The translations under genes and the position numbers were made by a program. DNA of 64,000 nt from the NCBI RefSeq assembly GCF_013112245.1, contig NZ_WVRN01000002.1, forward strand, positions 310,001 through 374,000, given 5' to 3'. This document shows, in pieces, positions 28,535 to 38,187 of the stretch. Below the pieces are notes generated by a model, which was not told the DNA's origin, searched no databases, and worked only from the letters and a program-made list of their open reading frames with translations. The DNA is from Ruegeria sp. HKCCD4315 (GTDB lineage: Bacteria > Pseudomonadota > Alphaproteobacteria > Rhodobacterales > Rhodobacteraceae). Numbering within the stretch: position 1 is the stretch's first letter; each line of letters starts with the position of its first letter.

Positions 28535-28822
28535 ATGATTATCAATCACCCATTGCTTGGCCCGCGTGATGCATCCGAGTTCACCTATCTGGGCGACGCC
28601 TCGTTGATCGATCGGCCAGATTGGCAGTCAGAAACGGCGCAAGACGAATTTCACGACTATGTCTACCTGCGGGACAACCCTGCGGGCACGCATCGCGAGC
28701 TTTGGTTTCATGAACAGGGGGACCGGTCCTGGCTGGTGGTTACCCGCAATACATTGACGCATGAAATTCTGGCAACGGAACTGGCGCGGGACGTTGCCCG
28801 CAAGATGGGGCGCGGGAAATGA
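28535..28822 (+). CDS. soxD: Sarcosine oxidase delta subunit family protein without zinc ligands
   Basis: A 95-residue protein in the soxD position, with the family framework GPR-x4-EFTYLGDA, YVYLRDNPAGTHRELWFHE and a WLVVTRNTLTHEI end. The canonical protein binds zinc through a C-P-x2-C-type N terminus and a later GCR cysteine. Here these read HPLLGPR and QGDRSW, so every zinc cysteine is gone. It ends overlapping the soxA start by 4 bases. It is either a structural subunit that no longer needs zinc or a marker of a sarcosine oxidase-like enzyme with altered specificity. Confidence 0.85.
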   Translation: MIINHPLLGPRDASEFTYLGDASLIDRPDWQSETAQDEFHDYVYLRDNPAGTHRELWFHEQGDRSWLVVTRNTLTHEILATELARDVARKMGRGK

Positions 28823-31773
28823 CTCAGAAAAATCGCTTGCAAGGGGGCTTGGTCGACCGCTCGAAAAAGCTGCGTTTTACCTTCGATGGGAAGTCATACG
28901 AAGGCTATCAGGGCGACACGCTGGCCTCGGCTCTTCTTGCCAATGACGTGCGGCTGGTTGGCCGTTCCTTCAAGTATCACCGTCCGCGCGGCGTTCTGGC
29001 TGCGGGTTCGGAAGAACCCAACGCGCTTGTCGAATTGCGGACGGGCAACAGGCAGGAACCGAACACGCGCGCGACGACGATCGAACTGTTTGACGGGCTT
29101 GAGGCGAAATCGCAGAACCGCTGGCCCTCATTGGCGTTTGATGCGATGTCGATCAACGACCGGTTGTCGCCGTTTCTGACGGCAGGGTTCTATTACAAGA
29201 CCTTTATGTGGCCCAAAGCGTTCTGGGAAAAGCTGTACGAGCCAATGATCCGCAAGGCCGCGGGTTTGGGCAGTCTGTCACAAGAAGACGATCCGGACAT
29301 CTACGACAAAGGTTACCTGCATTGCGATGTGCTTGTGATCGGGGCGGGTCCATCGGGATTGATCGCCGCATTGACGGCAGCCCGGTCCGGGGCACGAGTC
29401 ATTCTGGCGGACGAAGACAGCCAGATGGGCGGTCGCTTGTTGGCCGACAGTGACCGGTTCGAGGGTGTATCGAATGCCGATTGGGTTGCCCAGACGTTGG
29501 GCGAGCTAGCGTCGATGGACAATGTCCGCCTGCTGACGCGTACGACTGTGTTTGGCGTGTACGATCATGGCATTTTTGGTGCGCTCGAGCGCGTGTCAGA
29601 TCACCTCGCGGTGCCCGAAGCGGGCAAGCCGCGGCAGATTCTGTGGCGCGTTTACGCGAAGCGTTCGGTATTGTGTGCCGGGGCGACGGAACGGCCCATC
29701 GCCTTCGCCAACAATGATCGACCGGGCATCATGCTGGCAGGTGCGATGCGCGAATATGCAAACCGTTGGGCGGTGACACCGGGTCAGCGCGTTGCGATCT
29801 TCACCAACAACGACGAAGGCCACTTTGCCGCGCAAGACTTGATCCGCGCAGGGGTAAAAGTTGTCGCTGTGATCGACCCTCGTCATGACGTGCAACGCAT
29901 TGCCGAGTGTGAATTGCTGGCGGGCGCGCAGGTCACGGATGCGCAGGGTCGTCTAGGGTTGAAAATGATCACTGTTAAATTGTCCGACGGTCAGACCCGA
30001 CCGATTGAGGTAAGCGGGCTGGGTGTCTCGGGTGGGTGGAACCCGAATGTGCAACTGACGTGTCACCAACGCGGTCGTCCGCAATGGTCAGACACGCTTG
30101 CAGCTTTCGTGCCGTCGGCAGATCTGCCAACGGGTATGTGTGTTGCAGGGGCCGCGGCAGGCGAGCTTACCAATTCCGGCGCGCTTGCATCCGGTAAAGA
30201 TGCGGCGCTTGCTGCCTTGAAAGATTTGGGGATCAAAGCCAAACGGATCGATTTGCCGGAAAGCAAAGACGAAGAATACCAAATATCTCCGCTCTGGCAT
30301 GTGCCTGGTAAGGGCCGCGCCTGGCTGGATTTTCAGAACGATGTGACGGTCAAGGATGTCAAGCTGGCAGAGCAGGAAGGGTTCCGAAGTGTCGAGCACC
30401 TGAAACGCTATACCACGCTGGGTATGGCGACCGATCAGGGCAAGACAGCAAACGTAGGCGCGCTGGCCGTTATGGCCGAGATCACGGGCAAGAGCATACC
30501 TGAAACAGGCACCACCATCTTCAGACCGCCGTATTCGCCGGTGTCGATGGGCGCATGGGCAGGACGGTCGGTCGGGAAAGATTTCAAACCCACCCGTCTG
30601 ACACCCAGCCACCAATGGGCTGAAGAACAGGGCGCTGTGTTTGTCGAAGTTGGCCCGTGGCTGCGTGCGCAATGGTTCCCCCAGCCCGGTGAAACCCATT
30701 GGCGTCAATCGGTGGACCGCGAGGTCCTGGCCGTGCGCAGCAGTGTGGGTGTCTGCGACGTCACCACATTGGGTAAGATCGACGTTCAGGGTGCCGATGC
30801 TGCCGCGTTCCTGAACAAGGTCTATTGCAACGGTTTTGCCAAGCTGCCGGTGGGCAAAACCCGCTATGGGCTGATGCTGCGAGAAGACGGTCTTGTCATG
30901 GATGACGGCACTGCAGCGCGTCTGGCCGAGGATCACTTTGTGGTCACCACAACCACAGCCAACGCGGTGGGCGTCTATCGTCATATGGAATTTGTACATC
31001 AATGCCTGTTCCCGGACATGGACGTGCAGCTGATTTCGGCCACCGACGCCTGGGCGCAGTTTGCCGTTGCCGGCCCGAAATCTCGTGAGCTGTTGCAGCA
31101 GGTCGTTGATCGAGATTTTGACATCAGCAACGACGCCTTTCCCTTCATGGGGTGCGCCGAAATCACCATTGCAGGCGGCATCCCGGCGCGGTTGTTCCGC
31201 ATCTCGTTCTCGGGTGAGTTGGCTTTTGAACTTGCGGTGCCCACACGGTACGGCGATGCGTTGATCCGGCACCTGATGGAGCTTGGTCAACCCTTGGGGG
31301 TCACCCCATACGGGATGGAAGCGCTGGGTGTGTTGCGGATCGAGAAAGGTCATGTGACAGGGAATGAGCTCAACGGAACTGTCAGCGCTCATAACTTGGG
31401 TATGGGCCGTATGGTTTCGACAAAAAAAGACAGTATCGGCGCACCGCTCAGTGCACGAGAGGCCTTGGTTGATCCTGATGGCTTGGCTTTGGTCGGCATC
31501 CAACCCGTTGATACCTCAGATACTGTGTTGGCCGGGTCGCATGTCTTTGCGGAAGGCGCGTCGCATCTGCCGCAGAACGATCAGGGCTATGTCACTTCGG
31601 CCGGCTATTCGCCACACTTGTCCAGCAGCATCGGCCTTGCGTTTGTCCAGCGCGGCGCCGAACGTCTGGGCGAGACGGTTCAGATCGTGAGCCCGGTGGA
31701 CAACGTGAACATCCAAGCAACCCTTGTCAGCGCTCACTTCGTTGACCCTGAAGGAGACAGGCTCCGTGCGTGA
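28819..31773 (+). CDS. soxA: Sarcosine oxidase alpha subunit family protein
   Basis: A 984-residue large subunit, close to the usual length. The N-terminal ferredoxin-like domain (FTFDGKSYEGYQGDTLASAL, VGRSFKYHRPRGVL) is followed by a dinucleotide-binding domain (VLVIGAGPSGLIAALTAARSG, near residue 170) that holds NAD in the characterised enzyme. A C-terminal GcvT-like folate-binding domain lies at about 600-980. It carries the second half of the active-site assembly and channels the methyl-derived iminium carbon to tetrahydrofolate. It overlaps soxD by 4 bases and soxG by 8 bases, so the four subunits are translated as a coupled set. Confidence 0.93.
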   Translation: MTQKNRLQGGLVDRSKKLRFTFDGKSYEGYQGDTLASALLANDVRLVGRSFKYHRPRGVLAAGSEEPNALVELRTGNRQEPNTRATTIELFDGLEAKSQNRWPSLAFDAMSINDRLSPFLTAGFYYKTFMWPKAFWEKLYEPMIRKAAGLGSLSQEDDPDIYDKGYLHCDVLVIGAGPSGLIAALTAARSGARVILADEDSQMGGRLLADSDRFEGVSNADWVAQTLGELASMDNVRLLTRTTVFGVYDHGIFGALERVSDHLAVPEAGKPRQILWRVYAKRSVLCAGATERPIAFANNDRPGIMLAGAMREYANRWAVTPGQRVAIFTNNDEGHFAAQDLIRAGVKVVAVIDPRHDVQRIAECELLAGAQVTDAQGRLGLKMITVKLSDGQTRPIEVSGLGVSGGWNPNVQLTCHQRGRPQWSDTLAAFVPSADLPTGMCVAGAAAGELTNSGALASGKDAALAALKDLGIKAKRIDLPESKDEEYQISPLWHVPGKGRAWLDFQNDVTVKDVKLAEQEGFRSVEHLKRYTTLGMATDQGKTANVGALAVMAEITGKSIPETGTTIFRPPYSPVSMGAWAGRSVGKDFKPTRLTPSHQWAEEQGAVFVEVGPWLRAQWFPQPGETHWRQSVDREVLAVRSSVGVCDVTTLGKIDVQGADAAAFLNKVYCNGFAKLPVGKTRYGLMLREDGLVMDDGTAARLAEDHFVVTTTTANAVGVYRHMEFVHQCLFPDMDVQLISATDAWAQFAVAGPKSRELLQQVVDRDFDISNDAFPFMGCAEITIAGGIPARLFRISFSGELAFELAVPTRYGDALIRHLMELGQPLGVTPYGMEALGVLRIEKGHVTGNELNGTVSAHNLGMGRMVSTKKDSIGAPLSAREALVDPDGLALVGIQPVDTSDTVLAGSHVFAEGASHLPQNDQGYVTSAGYSPHLSSSIGLAFVQRGAERLGETVQIVSPVDNVNIQATLVSAHFVDPEGDRLRA

Positions 31774-32329
31774 TTTTGTTGCCAAGGCCGCCTTGGGCGG
31801 TACCGAACCTCGGAAGGACGTGATTGGAGCGCTGACCTTTCAAGAGCGTGACGACATCGCTTTGGCGTCGATCTCAGCCCGTTTGGGTCAGGAGGAGGCG
31901 CTGAAAGCCAAGTTGGCCAGCCTGTGCTCTGTCGCAATCCCCGCGCCTGGATGCAGCGAAAACGGTACAGCCAACAGTTTGCACTGGCTTGGCGCAGATC
32001 AATATCTGTGTGAAGAGGCGTTTTCTGGCCCGTTGGTTTTAGCCCGTCGCCTTGCGGATGCACTGGCAGGCATCGCGTCAATCACGGATCAGACGGATGC
32101 TTTTGTTCGGATTGATGTGTCCGGACAAGGTGTTGTCGACCTGTTTCAACGCCTTACCGTCCTTGATGTTGAAGAGATGTCGGCGGGCGCGTTCACCCGA
32201 ACCGCAATTCACCATGTGGGATGCCTGCTGCGCTGCAACCAGGCGGGGGCGGCCTTTTCTGTTTATGCACCGCGCAGCTACGCGATCTCGGTTCACCATG
32301 CGTTGACAGAAGTAGCAAAGGGCTTATGA
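31766..32329 (+). CDS. soxG: Sarcosine oxidase gamma subunit family protein
   Basis: A 187-residue protein with GcvT-related fold, typical size for SoxG, containing GVVDLFQRLTVLDVEEM and AGAFTRTAIHHVGCLLRC. GTG 31766 is chosen as the start. It has AAGGAG 9 bases upstream and overlaps the soxA stop by 8 bases. An in-frame ATG at 31724 lies deep in soxA and has no clear SD. It is the last gene of the operon. No folD, purU or fhs gene follows, unlike many sox operons. Confidence 0.88.
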   Translation: MRDFVAKAALGGTEPRKDVIGALTFQERDDIALASISARLGQEEALKAKLASLCSVAIPAPGCSENGTANSLHWLGADQYLCEEAFSGPLVLARRLADALAGIASITDQTDAFVRIDVSGQGVVDLFQRLTVLDVEEMSAGAFTRTAIHHVGCLLRCNQAGAAFSVYAPRSYAISVHHALTEVAKGL

Positions 32330-32923
32330 GGCTCGGTCACCAAGCGCCTGAGGCTGTTCGGGTCGTACTTAAGCGCGGCACGGTCCGACAAGGAAAACTC
32401 TTCGGGGTGGATACGCTGAATGTGCCATGTACCGTTAACTGACCCGCGGCCAGCATAGGCTGAACAAGACGCGTCCTCCCCGGCGACAGACCGGCCGCTT
32501 CAGTCGGTTCCGAACCTCGGTGTGCTCCAATCCCATTTGGTTACGCTAACACTAAGGTGTGTGAATGTGTTGGTCGCTTCGCTCGACGTAAGCGTCGGTT
32601 TTTTGAATGACCTGTTCCCACCTCGTTTATAGGGTCCTCCAATCGAAACACGCAAAATCTCTTGCAGCTTTAAGTGCTGGTACGGCGGCTTTTTAGTCTG
32701 CCTAAAAGAACCGGAGGCATCGCAAGTGGTGAAAAAAGCGGGAGGAATCCAACGGTACACCATGCCGGGAGACGTGGTGAAATTACCGTAGCTCAAGCCA
32801 AAGTGGGCAGAGCCCGTTAATGGTATGGTTGGTGCAACAAAGCGTTTTGCTCTGTGCCCCGCCGCCTCTCAGTTCAGTTTCGCACACCAAAAAAAACGGC
32901 ATATGCAAGGAGGAGCAAGCAAC
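32330..32923. other. 594-bp non-coding or decayed gap between soxG and the BCCT gene
   Basis: This is the longest gene-free stretch. It holds a terminator-like hairpin (32583-32604) about 250 bases after soxG, then about 320 bases of lower-GC sequence with several short inverted repeats up to the BCCT start. On the minus strand, one frame is open at 32500-32796 and, past a single TGA, open again to 32293. It shows no family I recognise and no SD, and its codon use differs from its neighbours. It could be a long regulated 5' leader, a decayed gene or a small unknown gene. Confidence 0.5.
32583..32604 (+). terminator. Terminator-like hairpin downstream of soxG
   Basis: CGACG (32584-32588), loop TAAG, CGTCG (32593-32597), then GGTTTTTT: a short stem with a clean U-tract. 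An alternative stem, CGCTT (32575-32579) with AAGCG (32590-32594), would use the same bases and exclude the first. That is the geometry of a terminator/antiterminator pair. It may end the sox transcript or act in the leader of the BCCT gene. Confidence 0.5.
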
Positions 32924-34750
32924 ATGTCGATACCTGAACCCTTTACGGACGTTGAAATAGAAACGGCGAATGCCGGTTTCTATGAGAACTACAGCGTCCC
33001 GATTGCCCTGCTCAGCAAGGCGATCATGGTCGGCCTGGTTTTGTGGGCCTTGGTTTTCCCTGCCAATGCAAACAGCACTCTGGGCAGTTTGAATGGAAAG
33101 CTGCTTGAAATTTTCAACAGTTTCTACGTTATCATTGTAGGCCTGTTTTTCTTTTTTCTCGCCATCGTCGCAATTATTCCGGCAACGGGGCGTCGGATTA
33201 TGGGAACGCCGGGTGAAAAGCCCGAGTTTTCAAACTTTTCTTGGTTTTCCATGATGTTTGGCGCAGGTCTGGGCGTGGGGCTTATGGTATTTGCCACGGC
33301 CGAACCTCTCGGACTATGGGGGTCGAATCCGGTGGTGGTATCCGGCGCGGTTGAAGGCAACTCGCCCGAAGCTCTGCAATCGGCCTACCGCTTCACTTAC
33401 CTGCACTATGGCTTCCATGCCTGGGCAATCTACGTCGTGACCGGCTTGTCGCTGGCTTATTACGCTTACACCCGTGATATGCCACTGACTATTCGCTCGG
33501 CCCTGACCCCGCTGTTCGGTCGTTTCGTCAACGGCTTTTTCGGTCATGTTGTCGATGTTCTGGGCGTTGTTGCTACGATCCTTGGTGTGTCCGTCACCAT
33601 TGGATACGGCGTCAGCCAATTCATTGACGGTCTGTATGCCATCACTGGTATGGATTGGATCATGGACCTGAGTGGTGAGGTGCCAACCCCAAGCAAAGTG
33701 GGTCTGATCACGGGGCTTGTCGTGATTATGACCTTGTCGATCCTGTCTGCTGTGTCGGGCGTTGGACGTGGCGTCAAATACCTGTCAAACCTGAACCTTG
33801 TCCTCTCGGTCATCTTGCTGGGTACGTTCATCGTATTTGGCTCGTTCGTTTTCGCCATGACCACCTATGGGTCGGCAATGGTCGATTACATCCTGCACTT
33901 CCTGTCGCTTAGCTTTAACGCTTATGGCCCGCTATCGGCGGAAGCCTTTGCAGCAGCTTTGCCTGCCGAAGCGCAGGCTCACGCAAAAGACCTCATGGGT
34001 GGTGCGACCAACGCTTGGGGCAGCTTTGACGGCTTCAAAAGTGGCTTGGAAGGCGCTGCCGCGCAGTTGGACGAAGCAACCCTTGAGGCGGCATACGCTG
34101 CAGGTGAACAAGGGCGTCAGTTTGGTTGGCAGGCCGGTTGGACCACGTTCTACTGGGCCTGGTGGATCGCGTTCTCGCCCTTTGTGGGTCTGTTCCTTGC
34201 GCGTATCTCCAAAGGCCGGTCCGTGCGTGAGTTTATCTTAGGCTGTGTGTTCGCCCCTGCGCTTGTCTGCTTTGCCTGGATGACTGTTCTGGGTGGCACG
34301 GCAATTGACCTTGAATTGGCTGGCGCGGCCGAAGGTGCGATCATCGGTGCATCGAACACCAACAAACTGTTCGTGACGCTGTCTTACATGATCGACGGTG
34401 GGCTCCTGTCTATGCTGAACGTGATGTGCGTGATCCTGATCCTGACCTTTCTGGTCACTTCAGCTGACTCAGGCATTTTGGTGATGAACACCATTATGTC
34501 TGGTGGCAGCCAGGAAACCGGCGTAAAGCATCGGATAATCTGGGGCGTGATCCTGACTGCAGTGATCGGTGCACTGATCCTGGCAGCCGGTGCTAACAAC
34601 CCGCTGGACGCATTGCGCAACGCCATGATCATCGGCGCGCTGCCGTTTACCATGGTGATGGGTCTTATGTGCCTTGCATTGGGTAAAGCCCTGTTCCGCG
34701 ACAGCCAGCGTGACAAACACGGATCAGTGAGCACGCAGGCGGCTGAATAG
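32924..34750 (+). CDS. BCCT-family betaine/choline/carnitine-type transporter
   Basis: A 608-residue integral membrane protein with 12 predicted helices and the BCCT core, including the glycine-rich FGAGLGVGLMVFATAEPLG stretch and a WTTFYWAWWIAFSPFVGLF segment with the tryptophan-rich substrate box. These are secondary symporters for quaternary ammonium compounds such as glycine betaine, choline or DMSP. A segment of about 50 residues around 355-410 (LSAEAFAAALPAEAQ and onward) is an extra loop. ATG 32924 has the strong SD AAGGAGGAG at 9 bases. An ATG at 32825 would add 33 residues without membrane character. The position after a sarcosine oxidase-like operon suggests uptake of a methylated amine that is then demethylated. 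Confidence 0.92.
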   Translation: MSIPEPFTDVEIETANAGFYENYSVPIALLSKAIMVGLVLWALVFPANANSTLGSLNGKLLEIFNSFYVIIVGLFFFFLAIVAIIPATGRRIMGTPGEKPEFSNFSWFSMMFGAGLGVGLMVFATAEPLGLWGSNPVVVSGAVEGNSPEALQSAYRFTYLHYGFHAWAIYVVTGLSLAYYAYTRDMPLTIRSALTPLFGRFVNGFFGHVVDVLGVVATILGVSVTIGYGVSQFIDGLYAITGMDWIMDLSGEVPTPSKVGLITGLVVIMTLSILSAVSGVGRGVKYLSNLNLVLSVILLGTFIVFGSFVFAMTTYGSAMVDYILHFLSLSFNAYGPLSAEAFAAALPAEAQAHAKDLMGGATNAWGSFDGFKSGLEGAAAQLDEATLEAAYAAGEQGRQFGWQAGWTTFYWAWWIAFSPFVGLFLARISKGRSVREFILGCVFAPALVCFAWMTVLGGTAIDLELAGAAEGAIIGASNTNKLFVTLSYMIDGGLLSMLNVMCVILILTFLVTSADSGILVMNTIMSGGSQETGVKHRIIWGVILTAVIGALILAAGANNPLDALRNAMIIGALPFTMVMGLMCLALGKALFRDSQRDKHGSVSTQAAE

Positions 34751-34775
34751 TCACGCCAGTTTTCTTGAGATTTGT

Positions 34776-34806
34776 CAGGCCGTCCAAGCGGGCGGCCTGA
34801 TAGTTT
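34776..34806 (+). terminator. Terminator after the BCCT gene
   Basis: CAGGCCG (34777-34783) pairs with CGGCCTG (34793-34799) and is followed by the weak T-rich tail ATAGTTTG. It lies 26 bases after the BCCT stop and ends the plus-strand transcript before the convergent cox operon. Confidence 0.65.
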
Positions 34807-34842
34807 GTAAGAACGAAGGTGATAGGTTTTAAGCCTGGCATG

Positions 34843-34870
34843 AAAAAAGCCCCGGCAGAACCGGGGCCTT
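34843..34870 (-). terminator. Rho-independent terminator of the coxSLM operon
   Basis: Read on the minus strand, GCCCCGG, a 5-base loop and CCGGGGC are followed by TTTTTT (plus-strand stem arms 34849-34855 and 34861-34867). It lies just past the coxM stop and has the canonical stem plus U-tract form. Confidence 0.85.
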
Positions 34871-34890
34871 TCGGGTTTAGGTGTAAAGAC

Positions 34891-35682
34891 TTACATGCAG
34901 GCTTCAACGGCGCGTTTAGTCATCACAGATACAAGATGCGCGCGATACGTTTTGCTACCATGCAAGTCCGAGATCATGTTGGCTGGATTGATCCTAAGAT
35001 CCATCAACGCATCCGGGCGGAATTCCTTACCTAAAGCGTCTTCGGCCTCGGACCAACGGAACACGCCATCCTCACTTGCGCCAGTGACGGCCACCCGAAC
35101 GCTGTCCGAAAAGCGGGCGAGGTAAACGCCGACCAGCGCAAACCGAGACGCAGGTTGCAGGAACTTTTGATAGCTTGCAGCCTGCGGCACAGGGAACCGG
35201 ATCGAGGTGATGATTTCACCTTCCTCAAGTGCGGTGCTGAACATGCCCTCAAAGAACGCATCCGCCGCGATCTGACGCGTGTTGGTCACAATGGTTGCCG
35301 CAGACCCAAGAACCCCGGCCGGATAACAGGCCGCCGGATCGTTGTTGGCCACCGACCCACCGACGGTACCGCGGTTACGCACCGCAGGATCACCGATCTG
35401 CCCGGCCAACGCCGCAAGCGCGGGATAAGTCCCCGCGGCCTCGCGCGCCACAGTGGCGTGTGTCGTTGCCCCACCGATCGAGACAGACCCGTCATCTTCA
35501 ACGCAGACACCCTGCATCTCGGCAATGCCACTCATCGACACCAGCTTGGACGGTGCGGCCAGCCGTTGCTTCAGCGTCGGGATCAGAGTCTGCCCACCTC
35601 CCAACGCTTGCGCGTCCTCAGCCCCCAACGCAGCCACGGCGTCGGCAATGGTCGAGGGTTTTTCAAACTCGAAATTGTACAT
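34891..35682 (-). CDS. coxM: FAD-binding medium subunit of a form II CO dehydrogenase-like enzyme
   Basis: A 263-residue flavoprotein of the xanthine oxidase family. The FAD-binding motifs are ALGGGQTLIPTLKQRL and TVGGSVANNDPAAC (family A-G-G-x-S and T-I-G-G), followed by the C-terminal CO_deh_flav_C domain. It transfers electrons from the FeS subunit to a quinone or other acceptor. It is third in the order S-L-M, which is the form II arrangement. The 93-base gap before it holds a large hairpin. A separate hydroxylase substrate rather than CO is possible, as for most form II enzymes. Confidence 0.9.
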   Translation of the reverse strand: MYNFEFEKPSTIADAVAALGAEDAQALGGGQTLIPTLKQRLAAPSKLVSMSGIAEMQGVCVEDDGSVSIGGATTHATVAREAAGTYPALAALAGQIGDPAVRNRGTVGGSVANNDPAACYPAGVLGSAATIVTNTRQIAADAFFEGMFSTALEEGEIITSIRFPVPQAASYQKFLQPASRFALVGVYLARFSDSVRVAVTGASEDGVFRWSEAEDALGKEFRPDALMDLRINPANMISDLHGSKTYRAHLVSVMTKRAVEACM

Positions 35683-35737
35683 TTCGTTTTCCTTTCCGAA
35701 AGGCGCTCTTTGGCCTTCATCTTTTTGGAAATACTCC

Positions 35738-35769
35738 GGGGAGCGCGAGGGGCTGGCCCCTCGCTCCCC
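35738..35769 (-). repeat. Large intercistronic hairpin with the CCGGAGTATTT motif between coxL and coxM
   Basis: GGGGAG (35738-35743) plus CGAGGGG (35746-35752) pair with CCCCTCG (35757-35763) and CTCCCC (35764-35769), leaving a 2-base bulge and a CTGG loop. On the minus strand it runs straight into CCGGAGTATTTCC. That hairpin-plus-tail combination recurs after genes in Rhodobacterales. It probably stabilises or attenuates the coxL-coxM mRNA. A related motif appears at about 150-175. Confidence 0.7.
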
Positions 35770-35775
35770 AACACC

Positions 35776-38136
35776 TCAGCTGTTCATCGCCGACCAGACG
35801 CGAGACGGGCTCATTGGCATATCGATGTGATCCACCGCCTTGCCGCCCGAGTTCAACGCATCCAGTACCGCATTGACCACCGCAGGTGGCGAGCCAATTG
35901 CACCAGCTTCACCGCAACCCTTCACCCCAAGTGGATTGTGCGTGCAGGGCGTTTGGCTGGAATGGTCGACACCATAAAACGGTACATCATCCGCGCGTGG
36001 CATCGCATAATCCATATAGGACGCACTGAGCAGTTGGCCGTTCTCATCATAGGCGCAATTCTCAAGCAGGGCCTGACCGATACCCTGGCCGATGCCTCCA
36101 TGTACCTGACCGTCAACAATCATCGGGTTGATGATGTTGCCGAAATCATCGGCTGCCGTGAACTTTTCGATGCTGACCTGACCGGTTTCCGGATCGACCT
36201 CAACCTCACAGGCATAAGCACCAGCCGGGAAGGTGAAATTGGCCGGATCATAGAAGGCAGTTTCTTCTAGTCCTGGTTCGACTTCCAGCGGGAAGTTATG
36301 CGGGACGTACGCTGTCAGGGTCACGTCACCCCAGGCCACTGACTTGTCGGTGCCTGCCACACTGAATTGACCGTTTTTCAGCTCGATATCGGCCTCGGAC
36401 GCTTCCAACAGGTGTGCGGCGATCTTTTTGGCTTTTTCGATCACCTTCTCAGTTGCCTTGACCATAGCCGAGCCGCAGACAGCCAACGATCGTGAGCCGT
36501 ATGTGCCCATGCCAAACGGAATCTTCGACGTATCGCCATGTACGATTTCGACCATCGATTCATCGATGCCGATCATGTCGGCCACAACCTGCGGGAAGGC
36601 GGTCTCGTGCCCTTGTCCGTGGCTGTGTGCCCCTACCATGACGCTGATTGAACCGGTGGCGTTCACGCGAACAGTGGCTGCATCATAAAGACCCGCACGG
36701 GCCCCGAGCATCCCAACAATGTTGGATGGCGCAATGCCACACGCTTCGATGTAGCAGTTGATGCCCAAGCCCCGCAGTTTGCCGTTGGCTTCGCTTTGCG
36801 AGCGACGCGCGGCAAAGCCTGCCAGATCTGCAGCGGCCTCAAGCTTGTCCATCGTCCCGTTATAGTCCCCGGTGTCATAGGTCAGCGCTACTGGTGTGTC
36901 ATAGGGGAACTGAGTGACAAAGTTCTGACGACGCAGCGCTATCGGGTCGACGCCCAACTCGCGCGCCGCCTTATCCACTACGCGCTCCAACTGGAACGTC
37001 GCTTCGGGGCGACCTGCACCACGATAGGCATCCACGGGCACTGTGTTGGTGAACATTGCTTTCACATTCACCTGAATGACCGGCGTCTTGTAGTTGCCCG
37101 CCATCAGTGTCCCATGCAGCCAGGTTGGAACCGAGCTTGAGAAGGTCGACAGATACGCACCCAAATTGGCAAAGGTGTTGGTTCGCAGACCGATGAAATT
37201 GTTATCTGCATCCAGCGCCAGTTCGATAGTGCTGACATGGTCACGGCCATGGGCATCTGACATGAACGCTTCGGACCGGCTGGAGGTCCATTTGACCGGA
37301 CGACCACAGGCCTTGGCAGCAAAGGTGCAAAACGCTTCTTCCGCATAATGAAAGATCTTCGTGCCAAAACCACCGCCTACATCAGGGGCTACAACGCGCA
37401 CCTTATGCTCGGGCAGGCCCAGAACAAAAGCGCACATCAACAAGCGGATCACATGCGGGTTTTGCGACGTGGTATAGAGCGTATATTCGTCCGTTCCACG
37501 CTTGTATTCACCAACGGCGACGCGCGGTTCCATCGGGTTCGCGACCAGACGGTTGTTGACCAGATCCAGCGTTGTCACATGCGCGGCATTGGCAAAGACT
37601 TCATCGACCTTGGCGTCGTCAGTTTCACCCAACTGCCAATCGTAACAGATGTTGTTCTTCAGATCGTCATGAACCAGCGTTGCGCCATCCTGCGCTGCAG
37701 CCTTCATGTCGATCACAGCGGGCAGTTCTTCGATGTCCAGATCGATAGCTTCGGCAGCGTCACGCGCCTGTTCAAGGCTGTCGGCCACAACTGCGGCAAT
37801 CGGATCGCCCACATGGCGCACTTTGCCTTGTGCCAGAATGGGGTGCGGAGGCTCTTGCATGGGTGCGCCGTGCTTGTCGGTCACCTCCCAGCCGCAGGGC
37901 ATCCCGCCCACGCCTTCGAAATCCTTGCCGGTGAATACCTTTACCACACCGGGCATGGCTGCGGCGGCAGAGGTGTCTATTGATTTGATCCGACCATGCG
38001 CAATGTCGGACCGCAGAAAATGTACATAGGCCTGACCATGTACGTTGATATCGTCGGTATAGTTACCTGCTCCGGTCAGAAAGCGTACGTCCTCACGCCG
38101 CTTGGAACTGGCTCCGATGCCACTGTCTTTGGGCAT
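35776..38136 (-). CDS. coxL: Molybdenum large subunit of a form II CO dehydrogenase-like enzyme
   Basis: A 786-residue molybdopterin-cytosine-dinucleotide hydroxylase. The active-site loop is AYRGAGR (370-376), the form II signature. Form I CoxL, which has proven fast CO oxidation, reads AYxCSFR with a Cu-binding cysteine, and that cysteine is absent. Other family pieces are DVGGGFGTK and the C-terminal [17 protein letters not shown] with the catalytic glutamate. Many roseobacters carry form II genes, and CO oxidation by form II alone is disputed, so a different aldehyde or N-heterocycle substrate is possible. It lies between coxS and coxM on one transcript. Confidence 0.92.
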   Translation of the reverse strand: MPKDSGIGASSKRREDVRFLTGAGNYTDDINVHGQAYVHFLRSDIAHGRIKSIDTSAAAAMPGVVKVFTGKDFEGVGGMPCGWEVTDKHGAPMQEPPHPILAQGKVRHVGDPIAAVVADSLEQARDAAEAIDLDIEELPAVIDMKAAAQDGATLVHDDLKNNICYDWQLGETDDAKVDEVFANAAHVTTLDLVNNRLVANPMEPRVAVGEYKRGTDEYTLYTTSQNPHVIRLLMCAFVLGLPEHKVRVVAPDVGGGFGTKIFHYAEEAFCTFAAKACGRPVKWTSSRSEAFMSDAHGRDHVSTIELALDADNNFIGLRTNTFANLGAYLSTFSSSVPTWLHGTLMAGNYKTPVIQVNVKAMFTNTVPVDAYRGAGRPEATFQLERVVDKAARELGVDPIALRRQNFVTQFPYDTPVALTYDTGDYNGTMDKLEAAADLAGFAARRSQSEANGKLRGLGINCYIEACGIAPSNIVGMLGARAGLYDAATVRVNATGSISVMVGAHSHGQGHETAFPQVVADMIGIDESMVEIVHGDTSKIPFGMGTYGSRSLAVCGSAMVKATEKVIEKAKKIAAHLLEASEADIELKNGQFSVAGTDKSVAWGDVTLTAYVPHNFPLEVEPGLEETAFYDPANFTFPAGAYACEVEVDPETGQVSIEKFTAADDFGNIINPMIVDGQVHGGIGQGIGQALLENCAYDENGQLLSASYMDYAMPRADDVPFYGVDHSSQTPCTHNPLGVKGCGEAGAIGSPPAVVNAVLDALNSGGKAVDHIDMPMSPSRVWSAMNS

Positions 38137-38187
38137 TGCTTGTTCTCCTCCCTGGAAAAGAATTTTCGTCGAAAACTCTTGCCCGCC

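Noticed and set aside
30088..31503. Long minus-strand frame of 471 codons inside soxA.
   Set aside because: Antisense shadow of a confident gene in a high-GC region, without RBS or domain.
32500..32796. Minus-strand open frame of 98 codons, open again past one TGA to 32293.
   Set aside because: No recognisable family, no SD, and codon use unlike the neighbours. Its overlap with a likely leader region makes chance or a decayed fragment more likely than a gene.
35155..36270. Plus-strand frame of 371 codons across coxM and coxL.
   Set aside because: Antisense shadow of two confident genes and crosses the hairpin between them.
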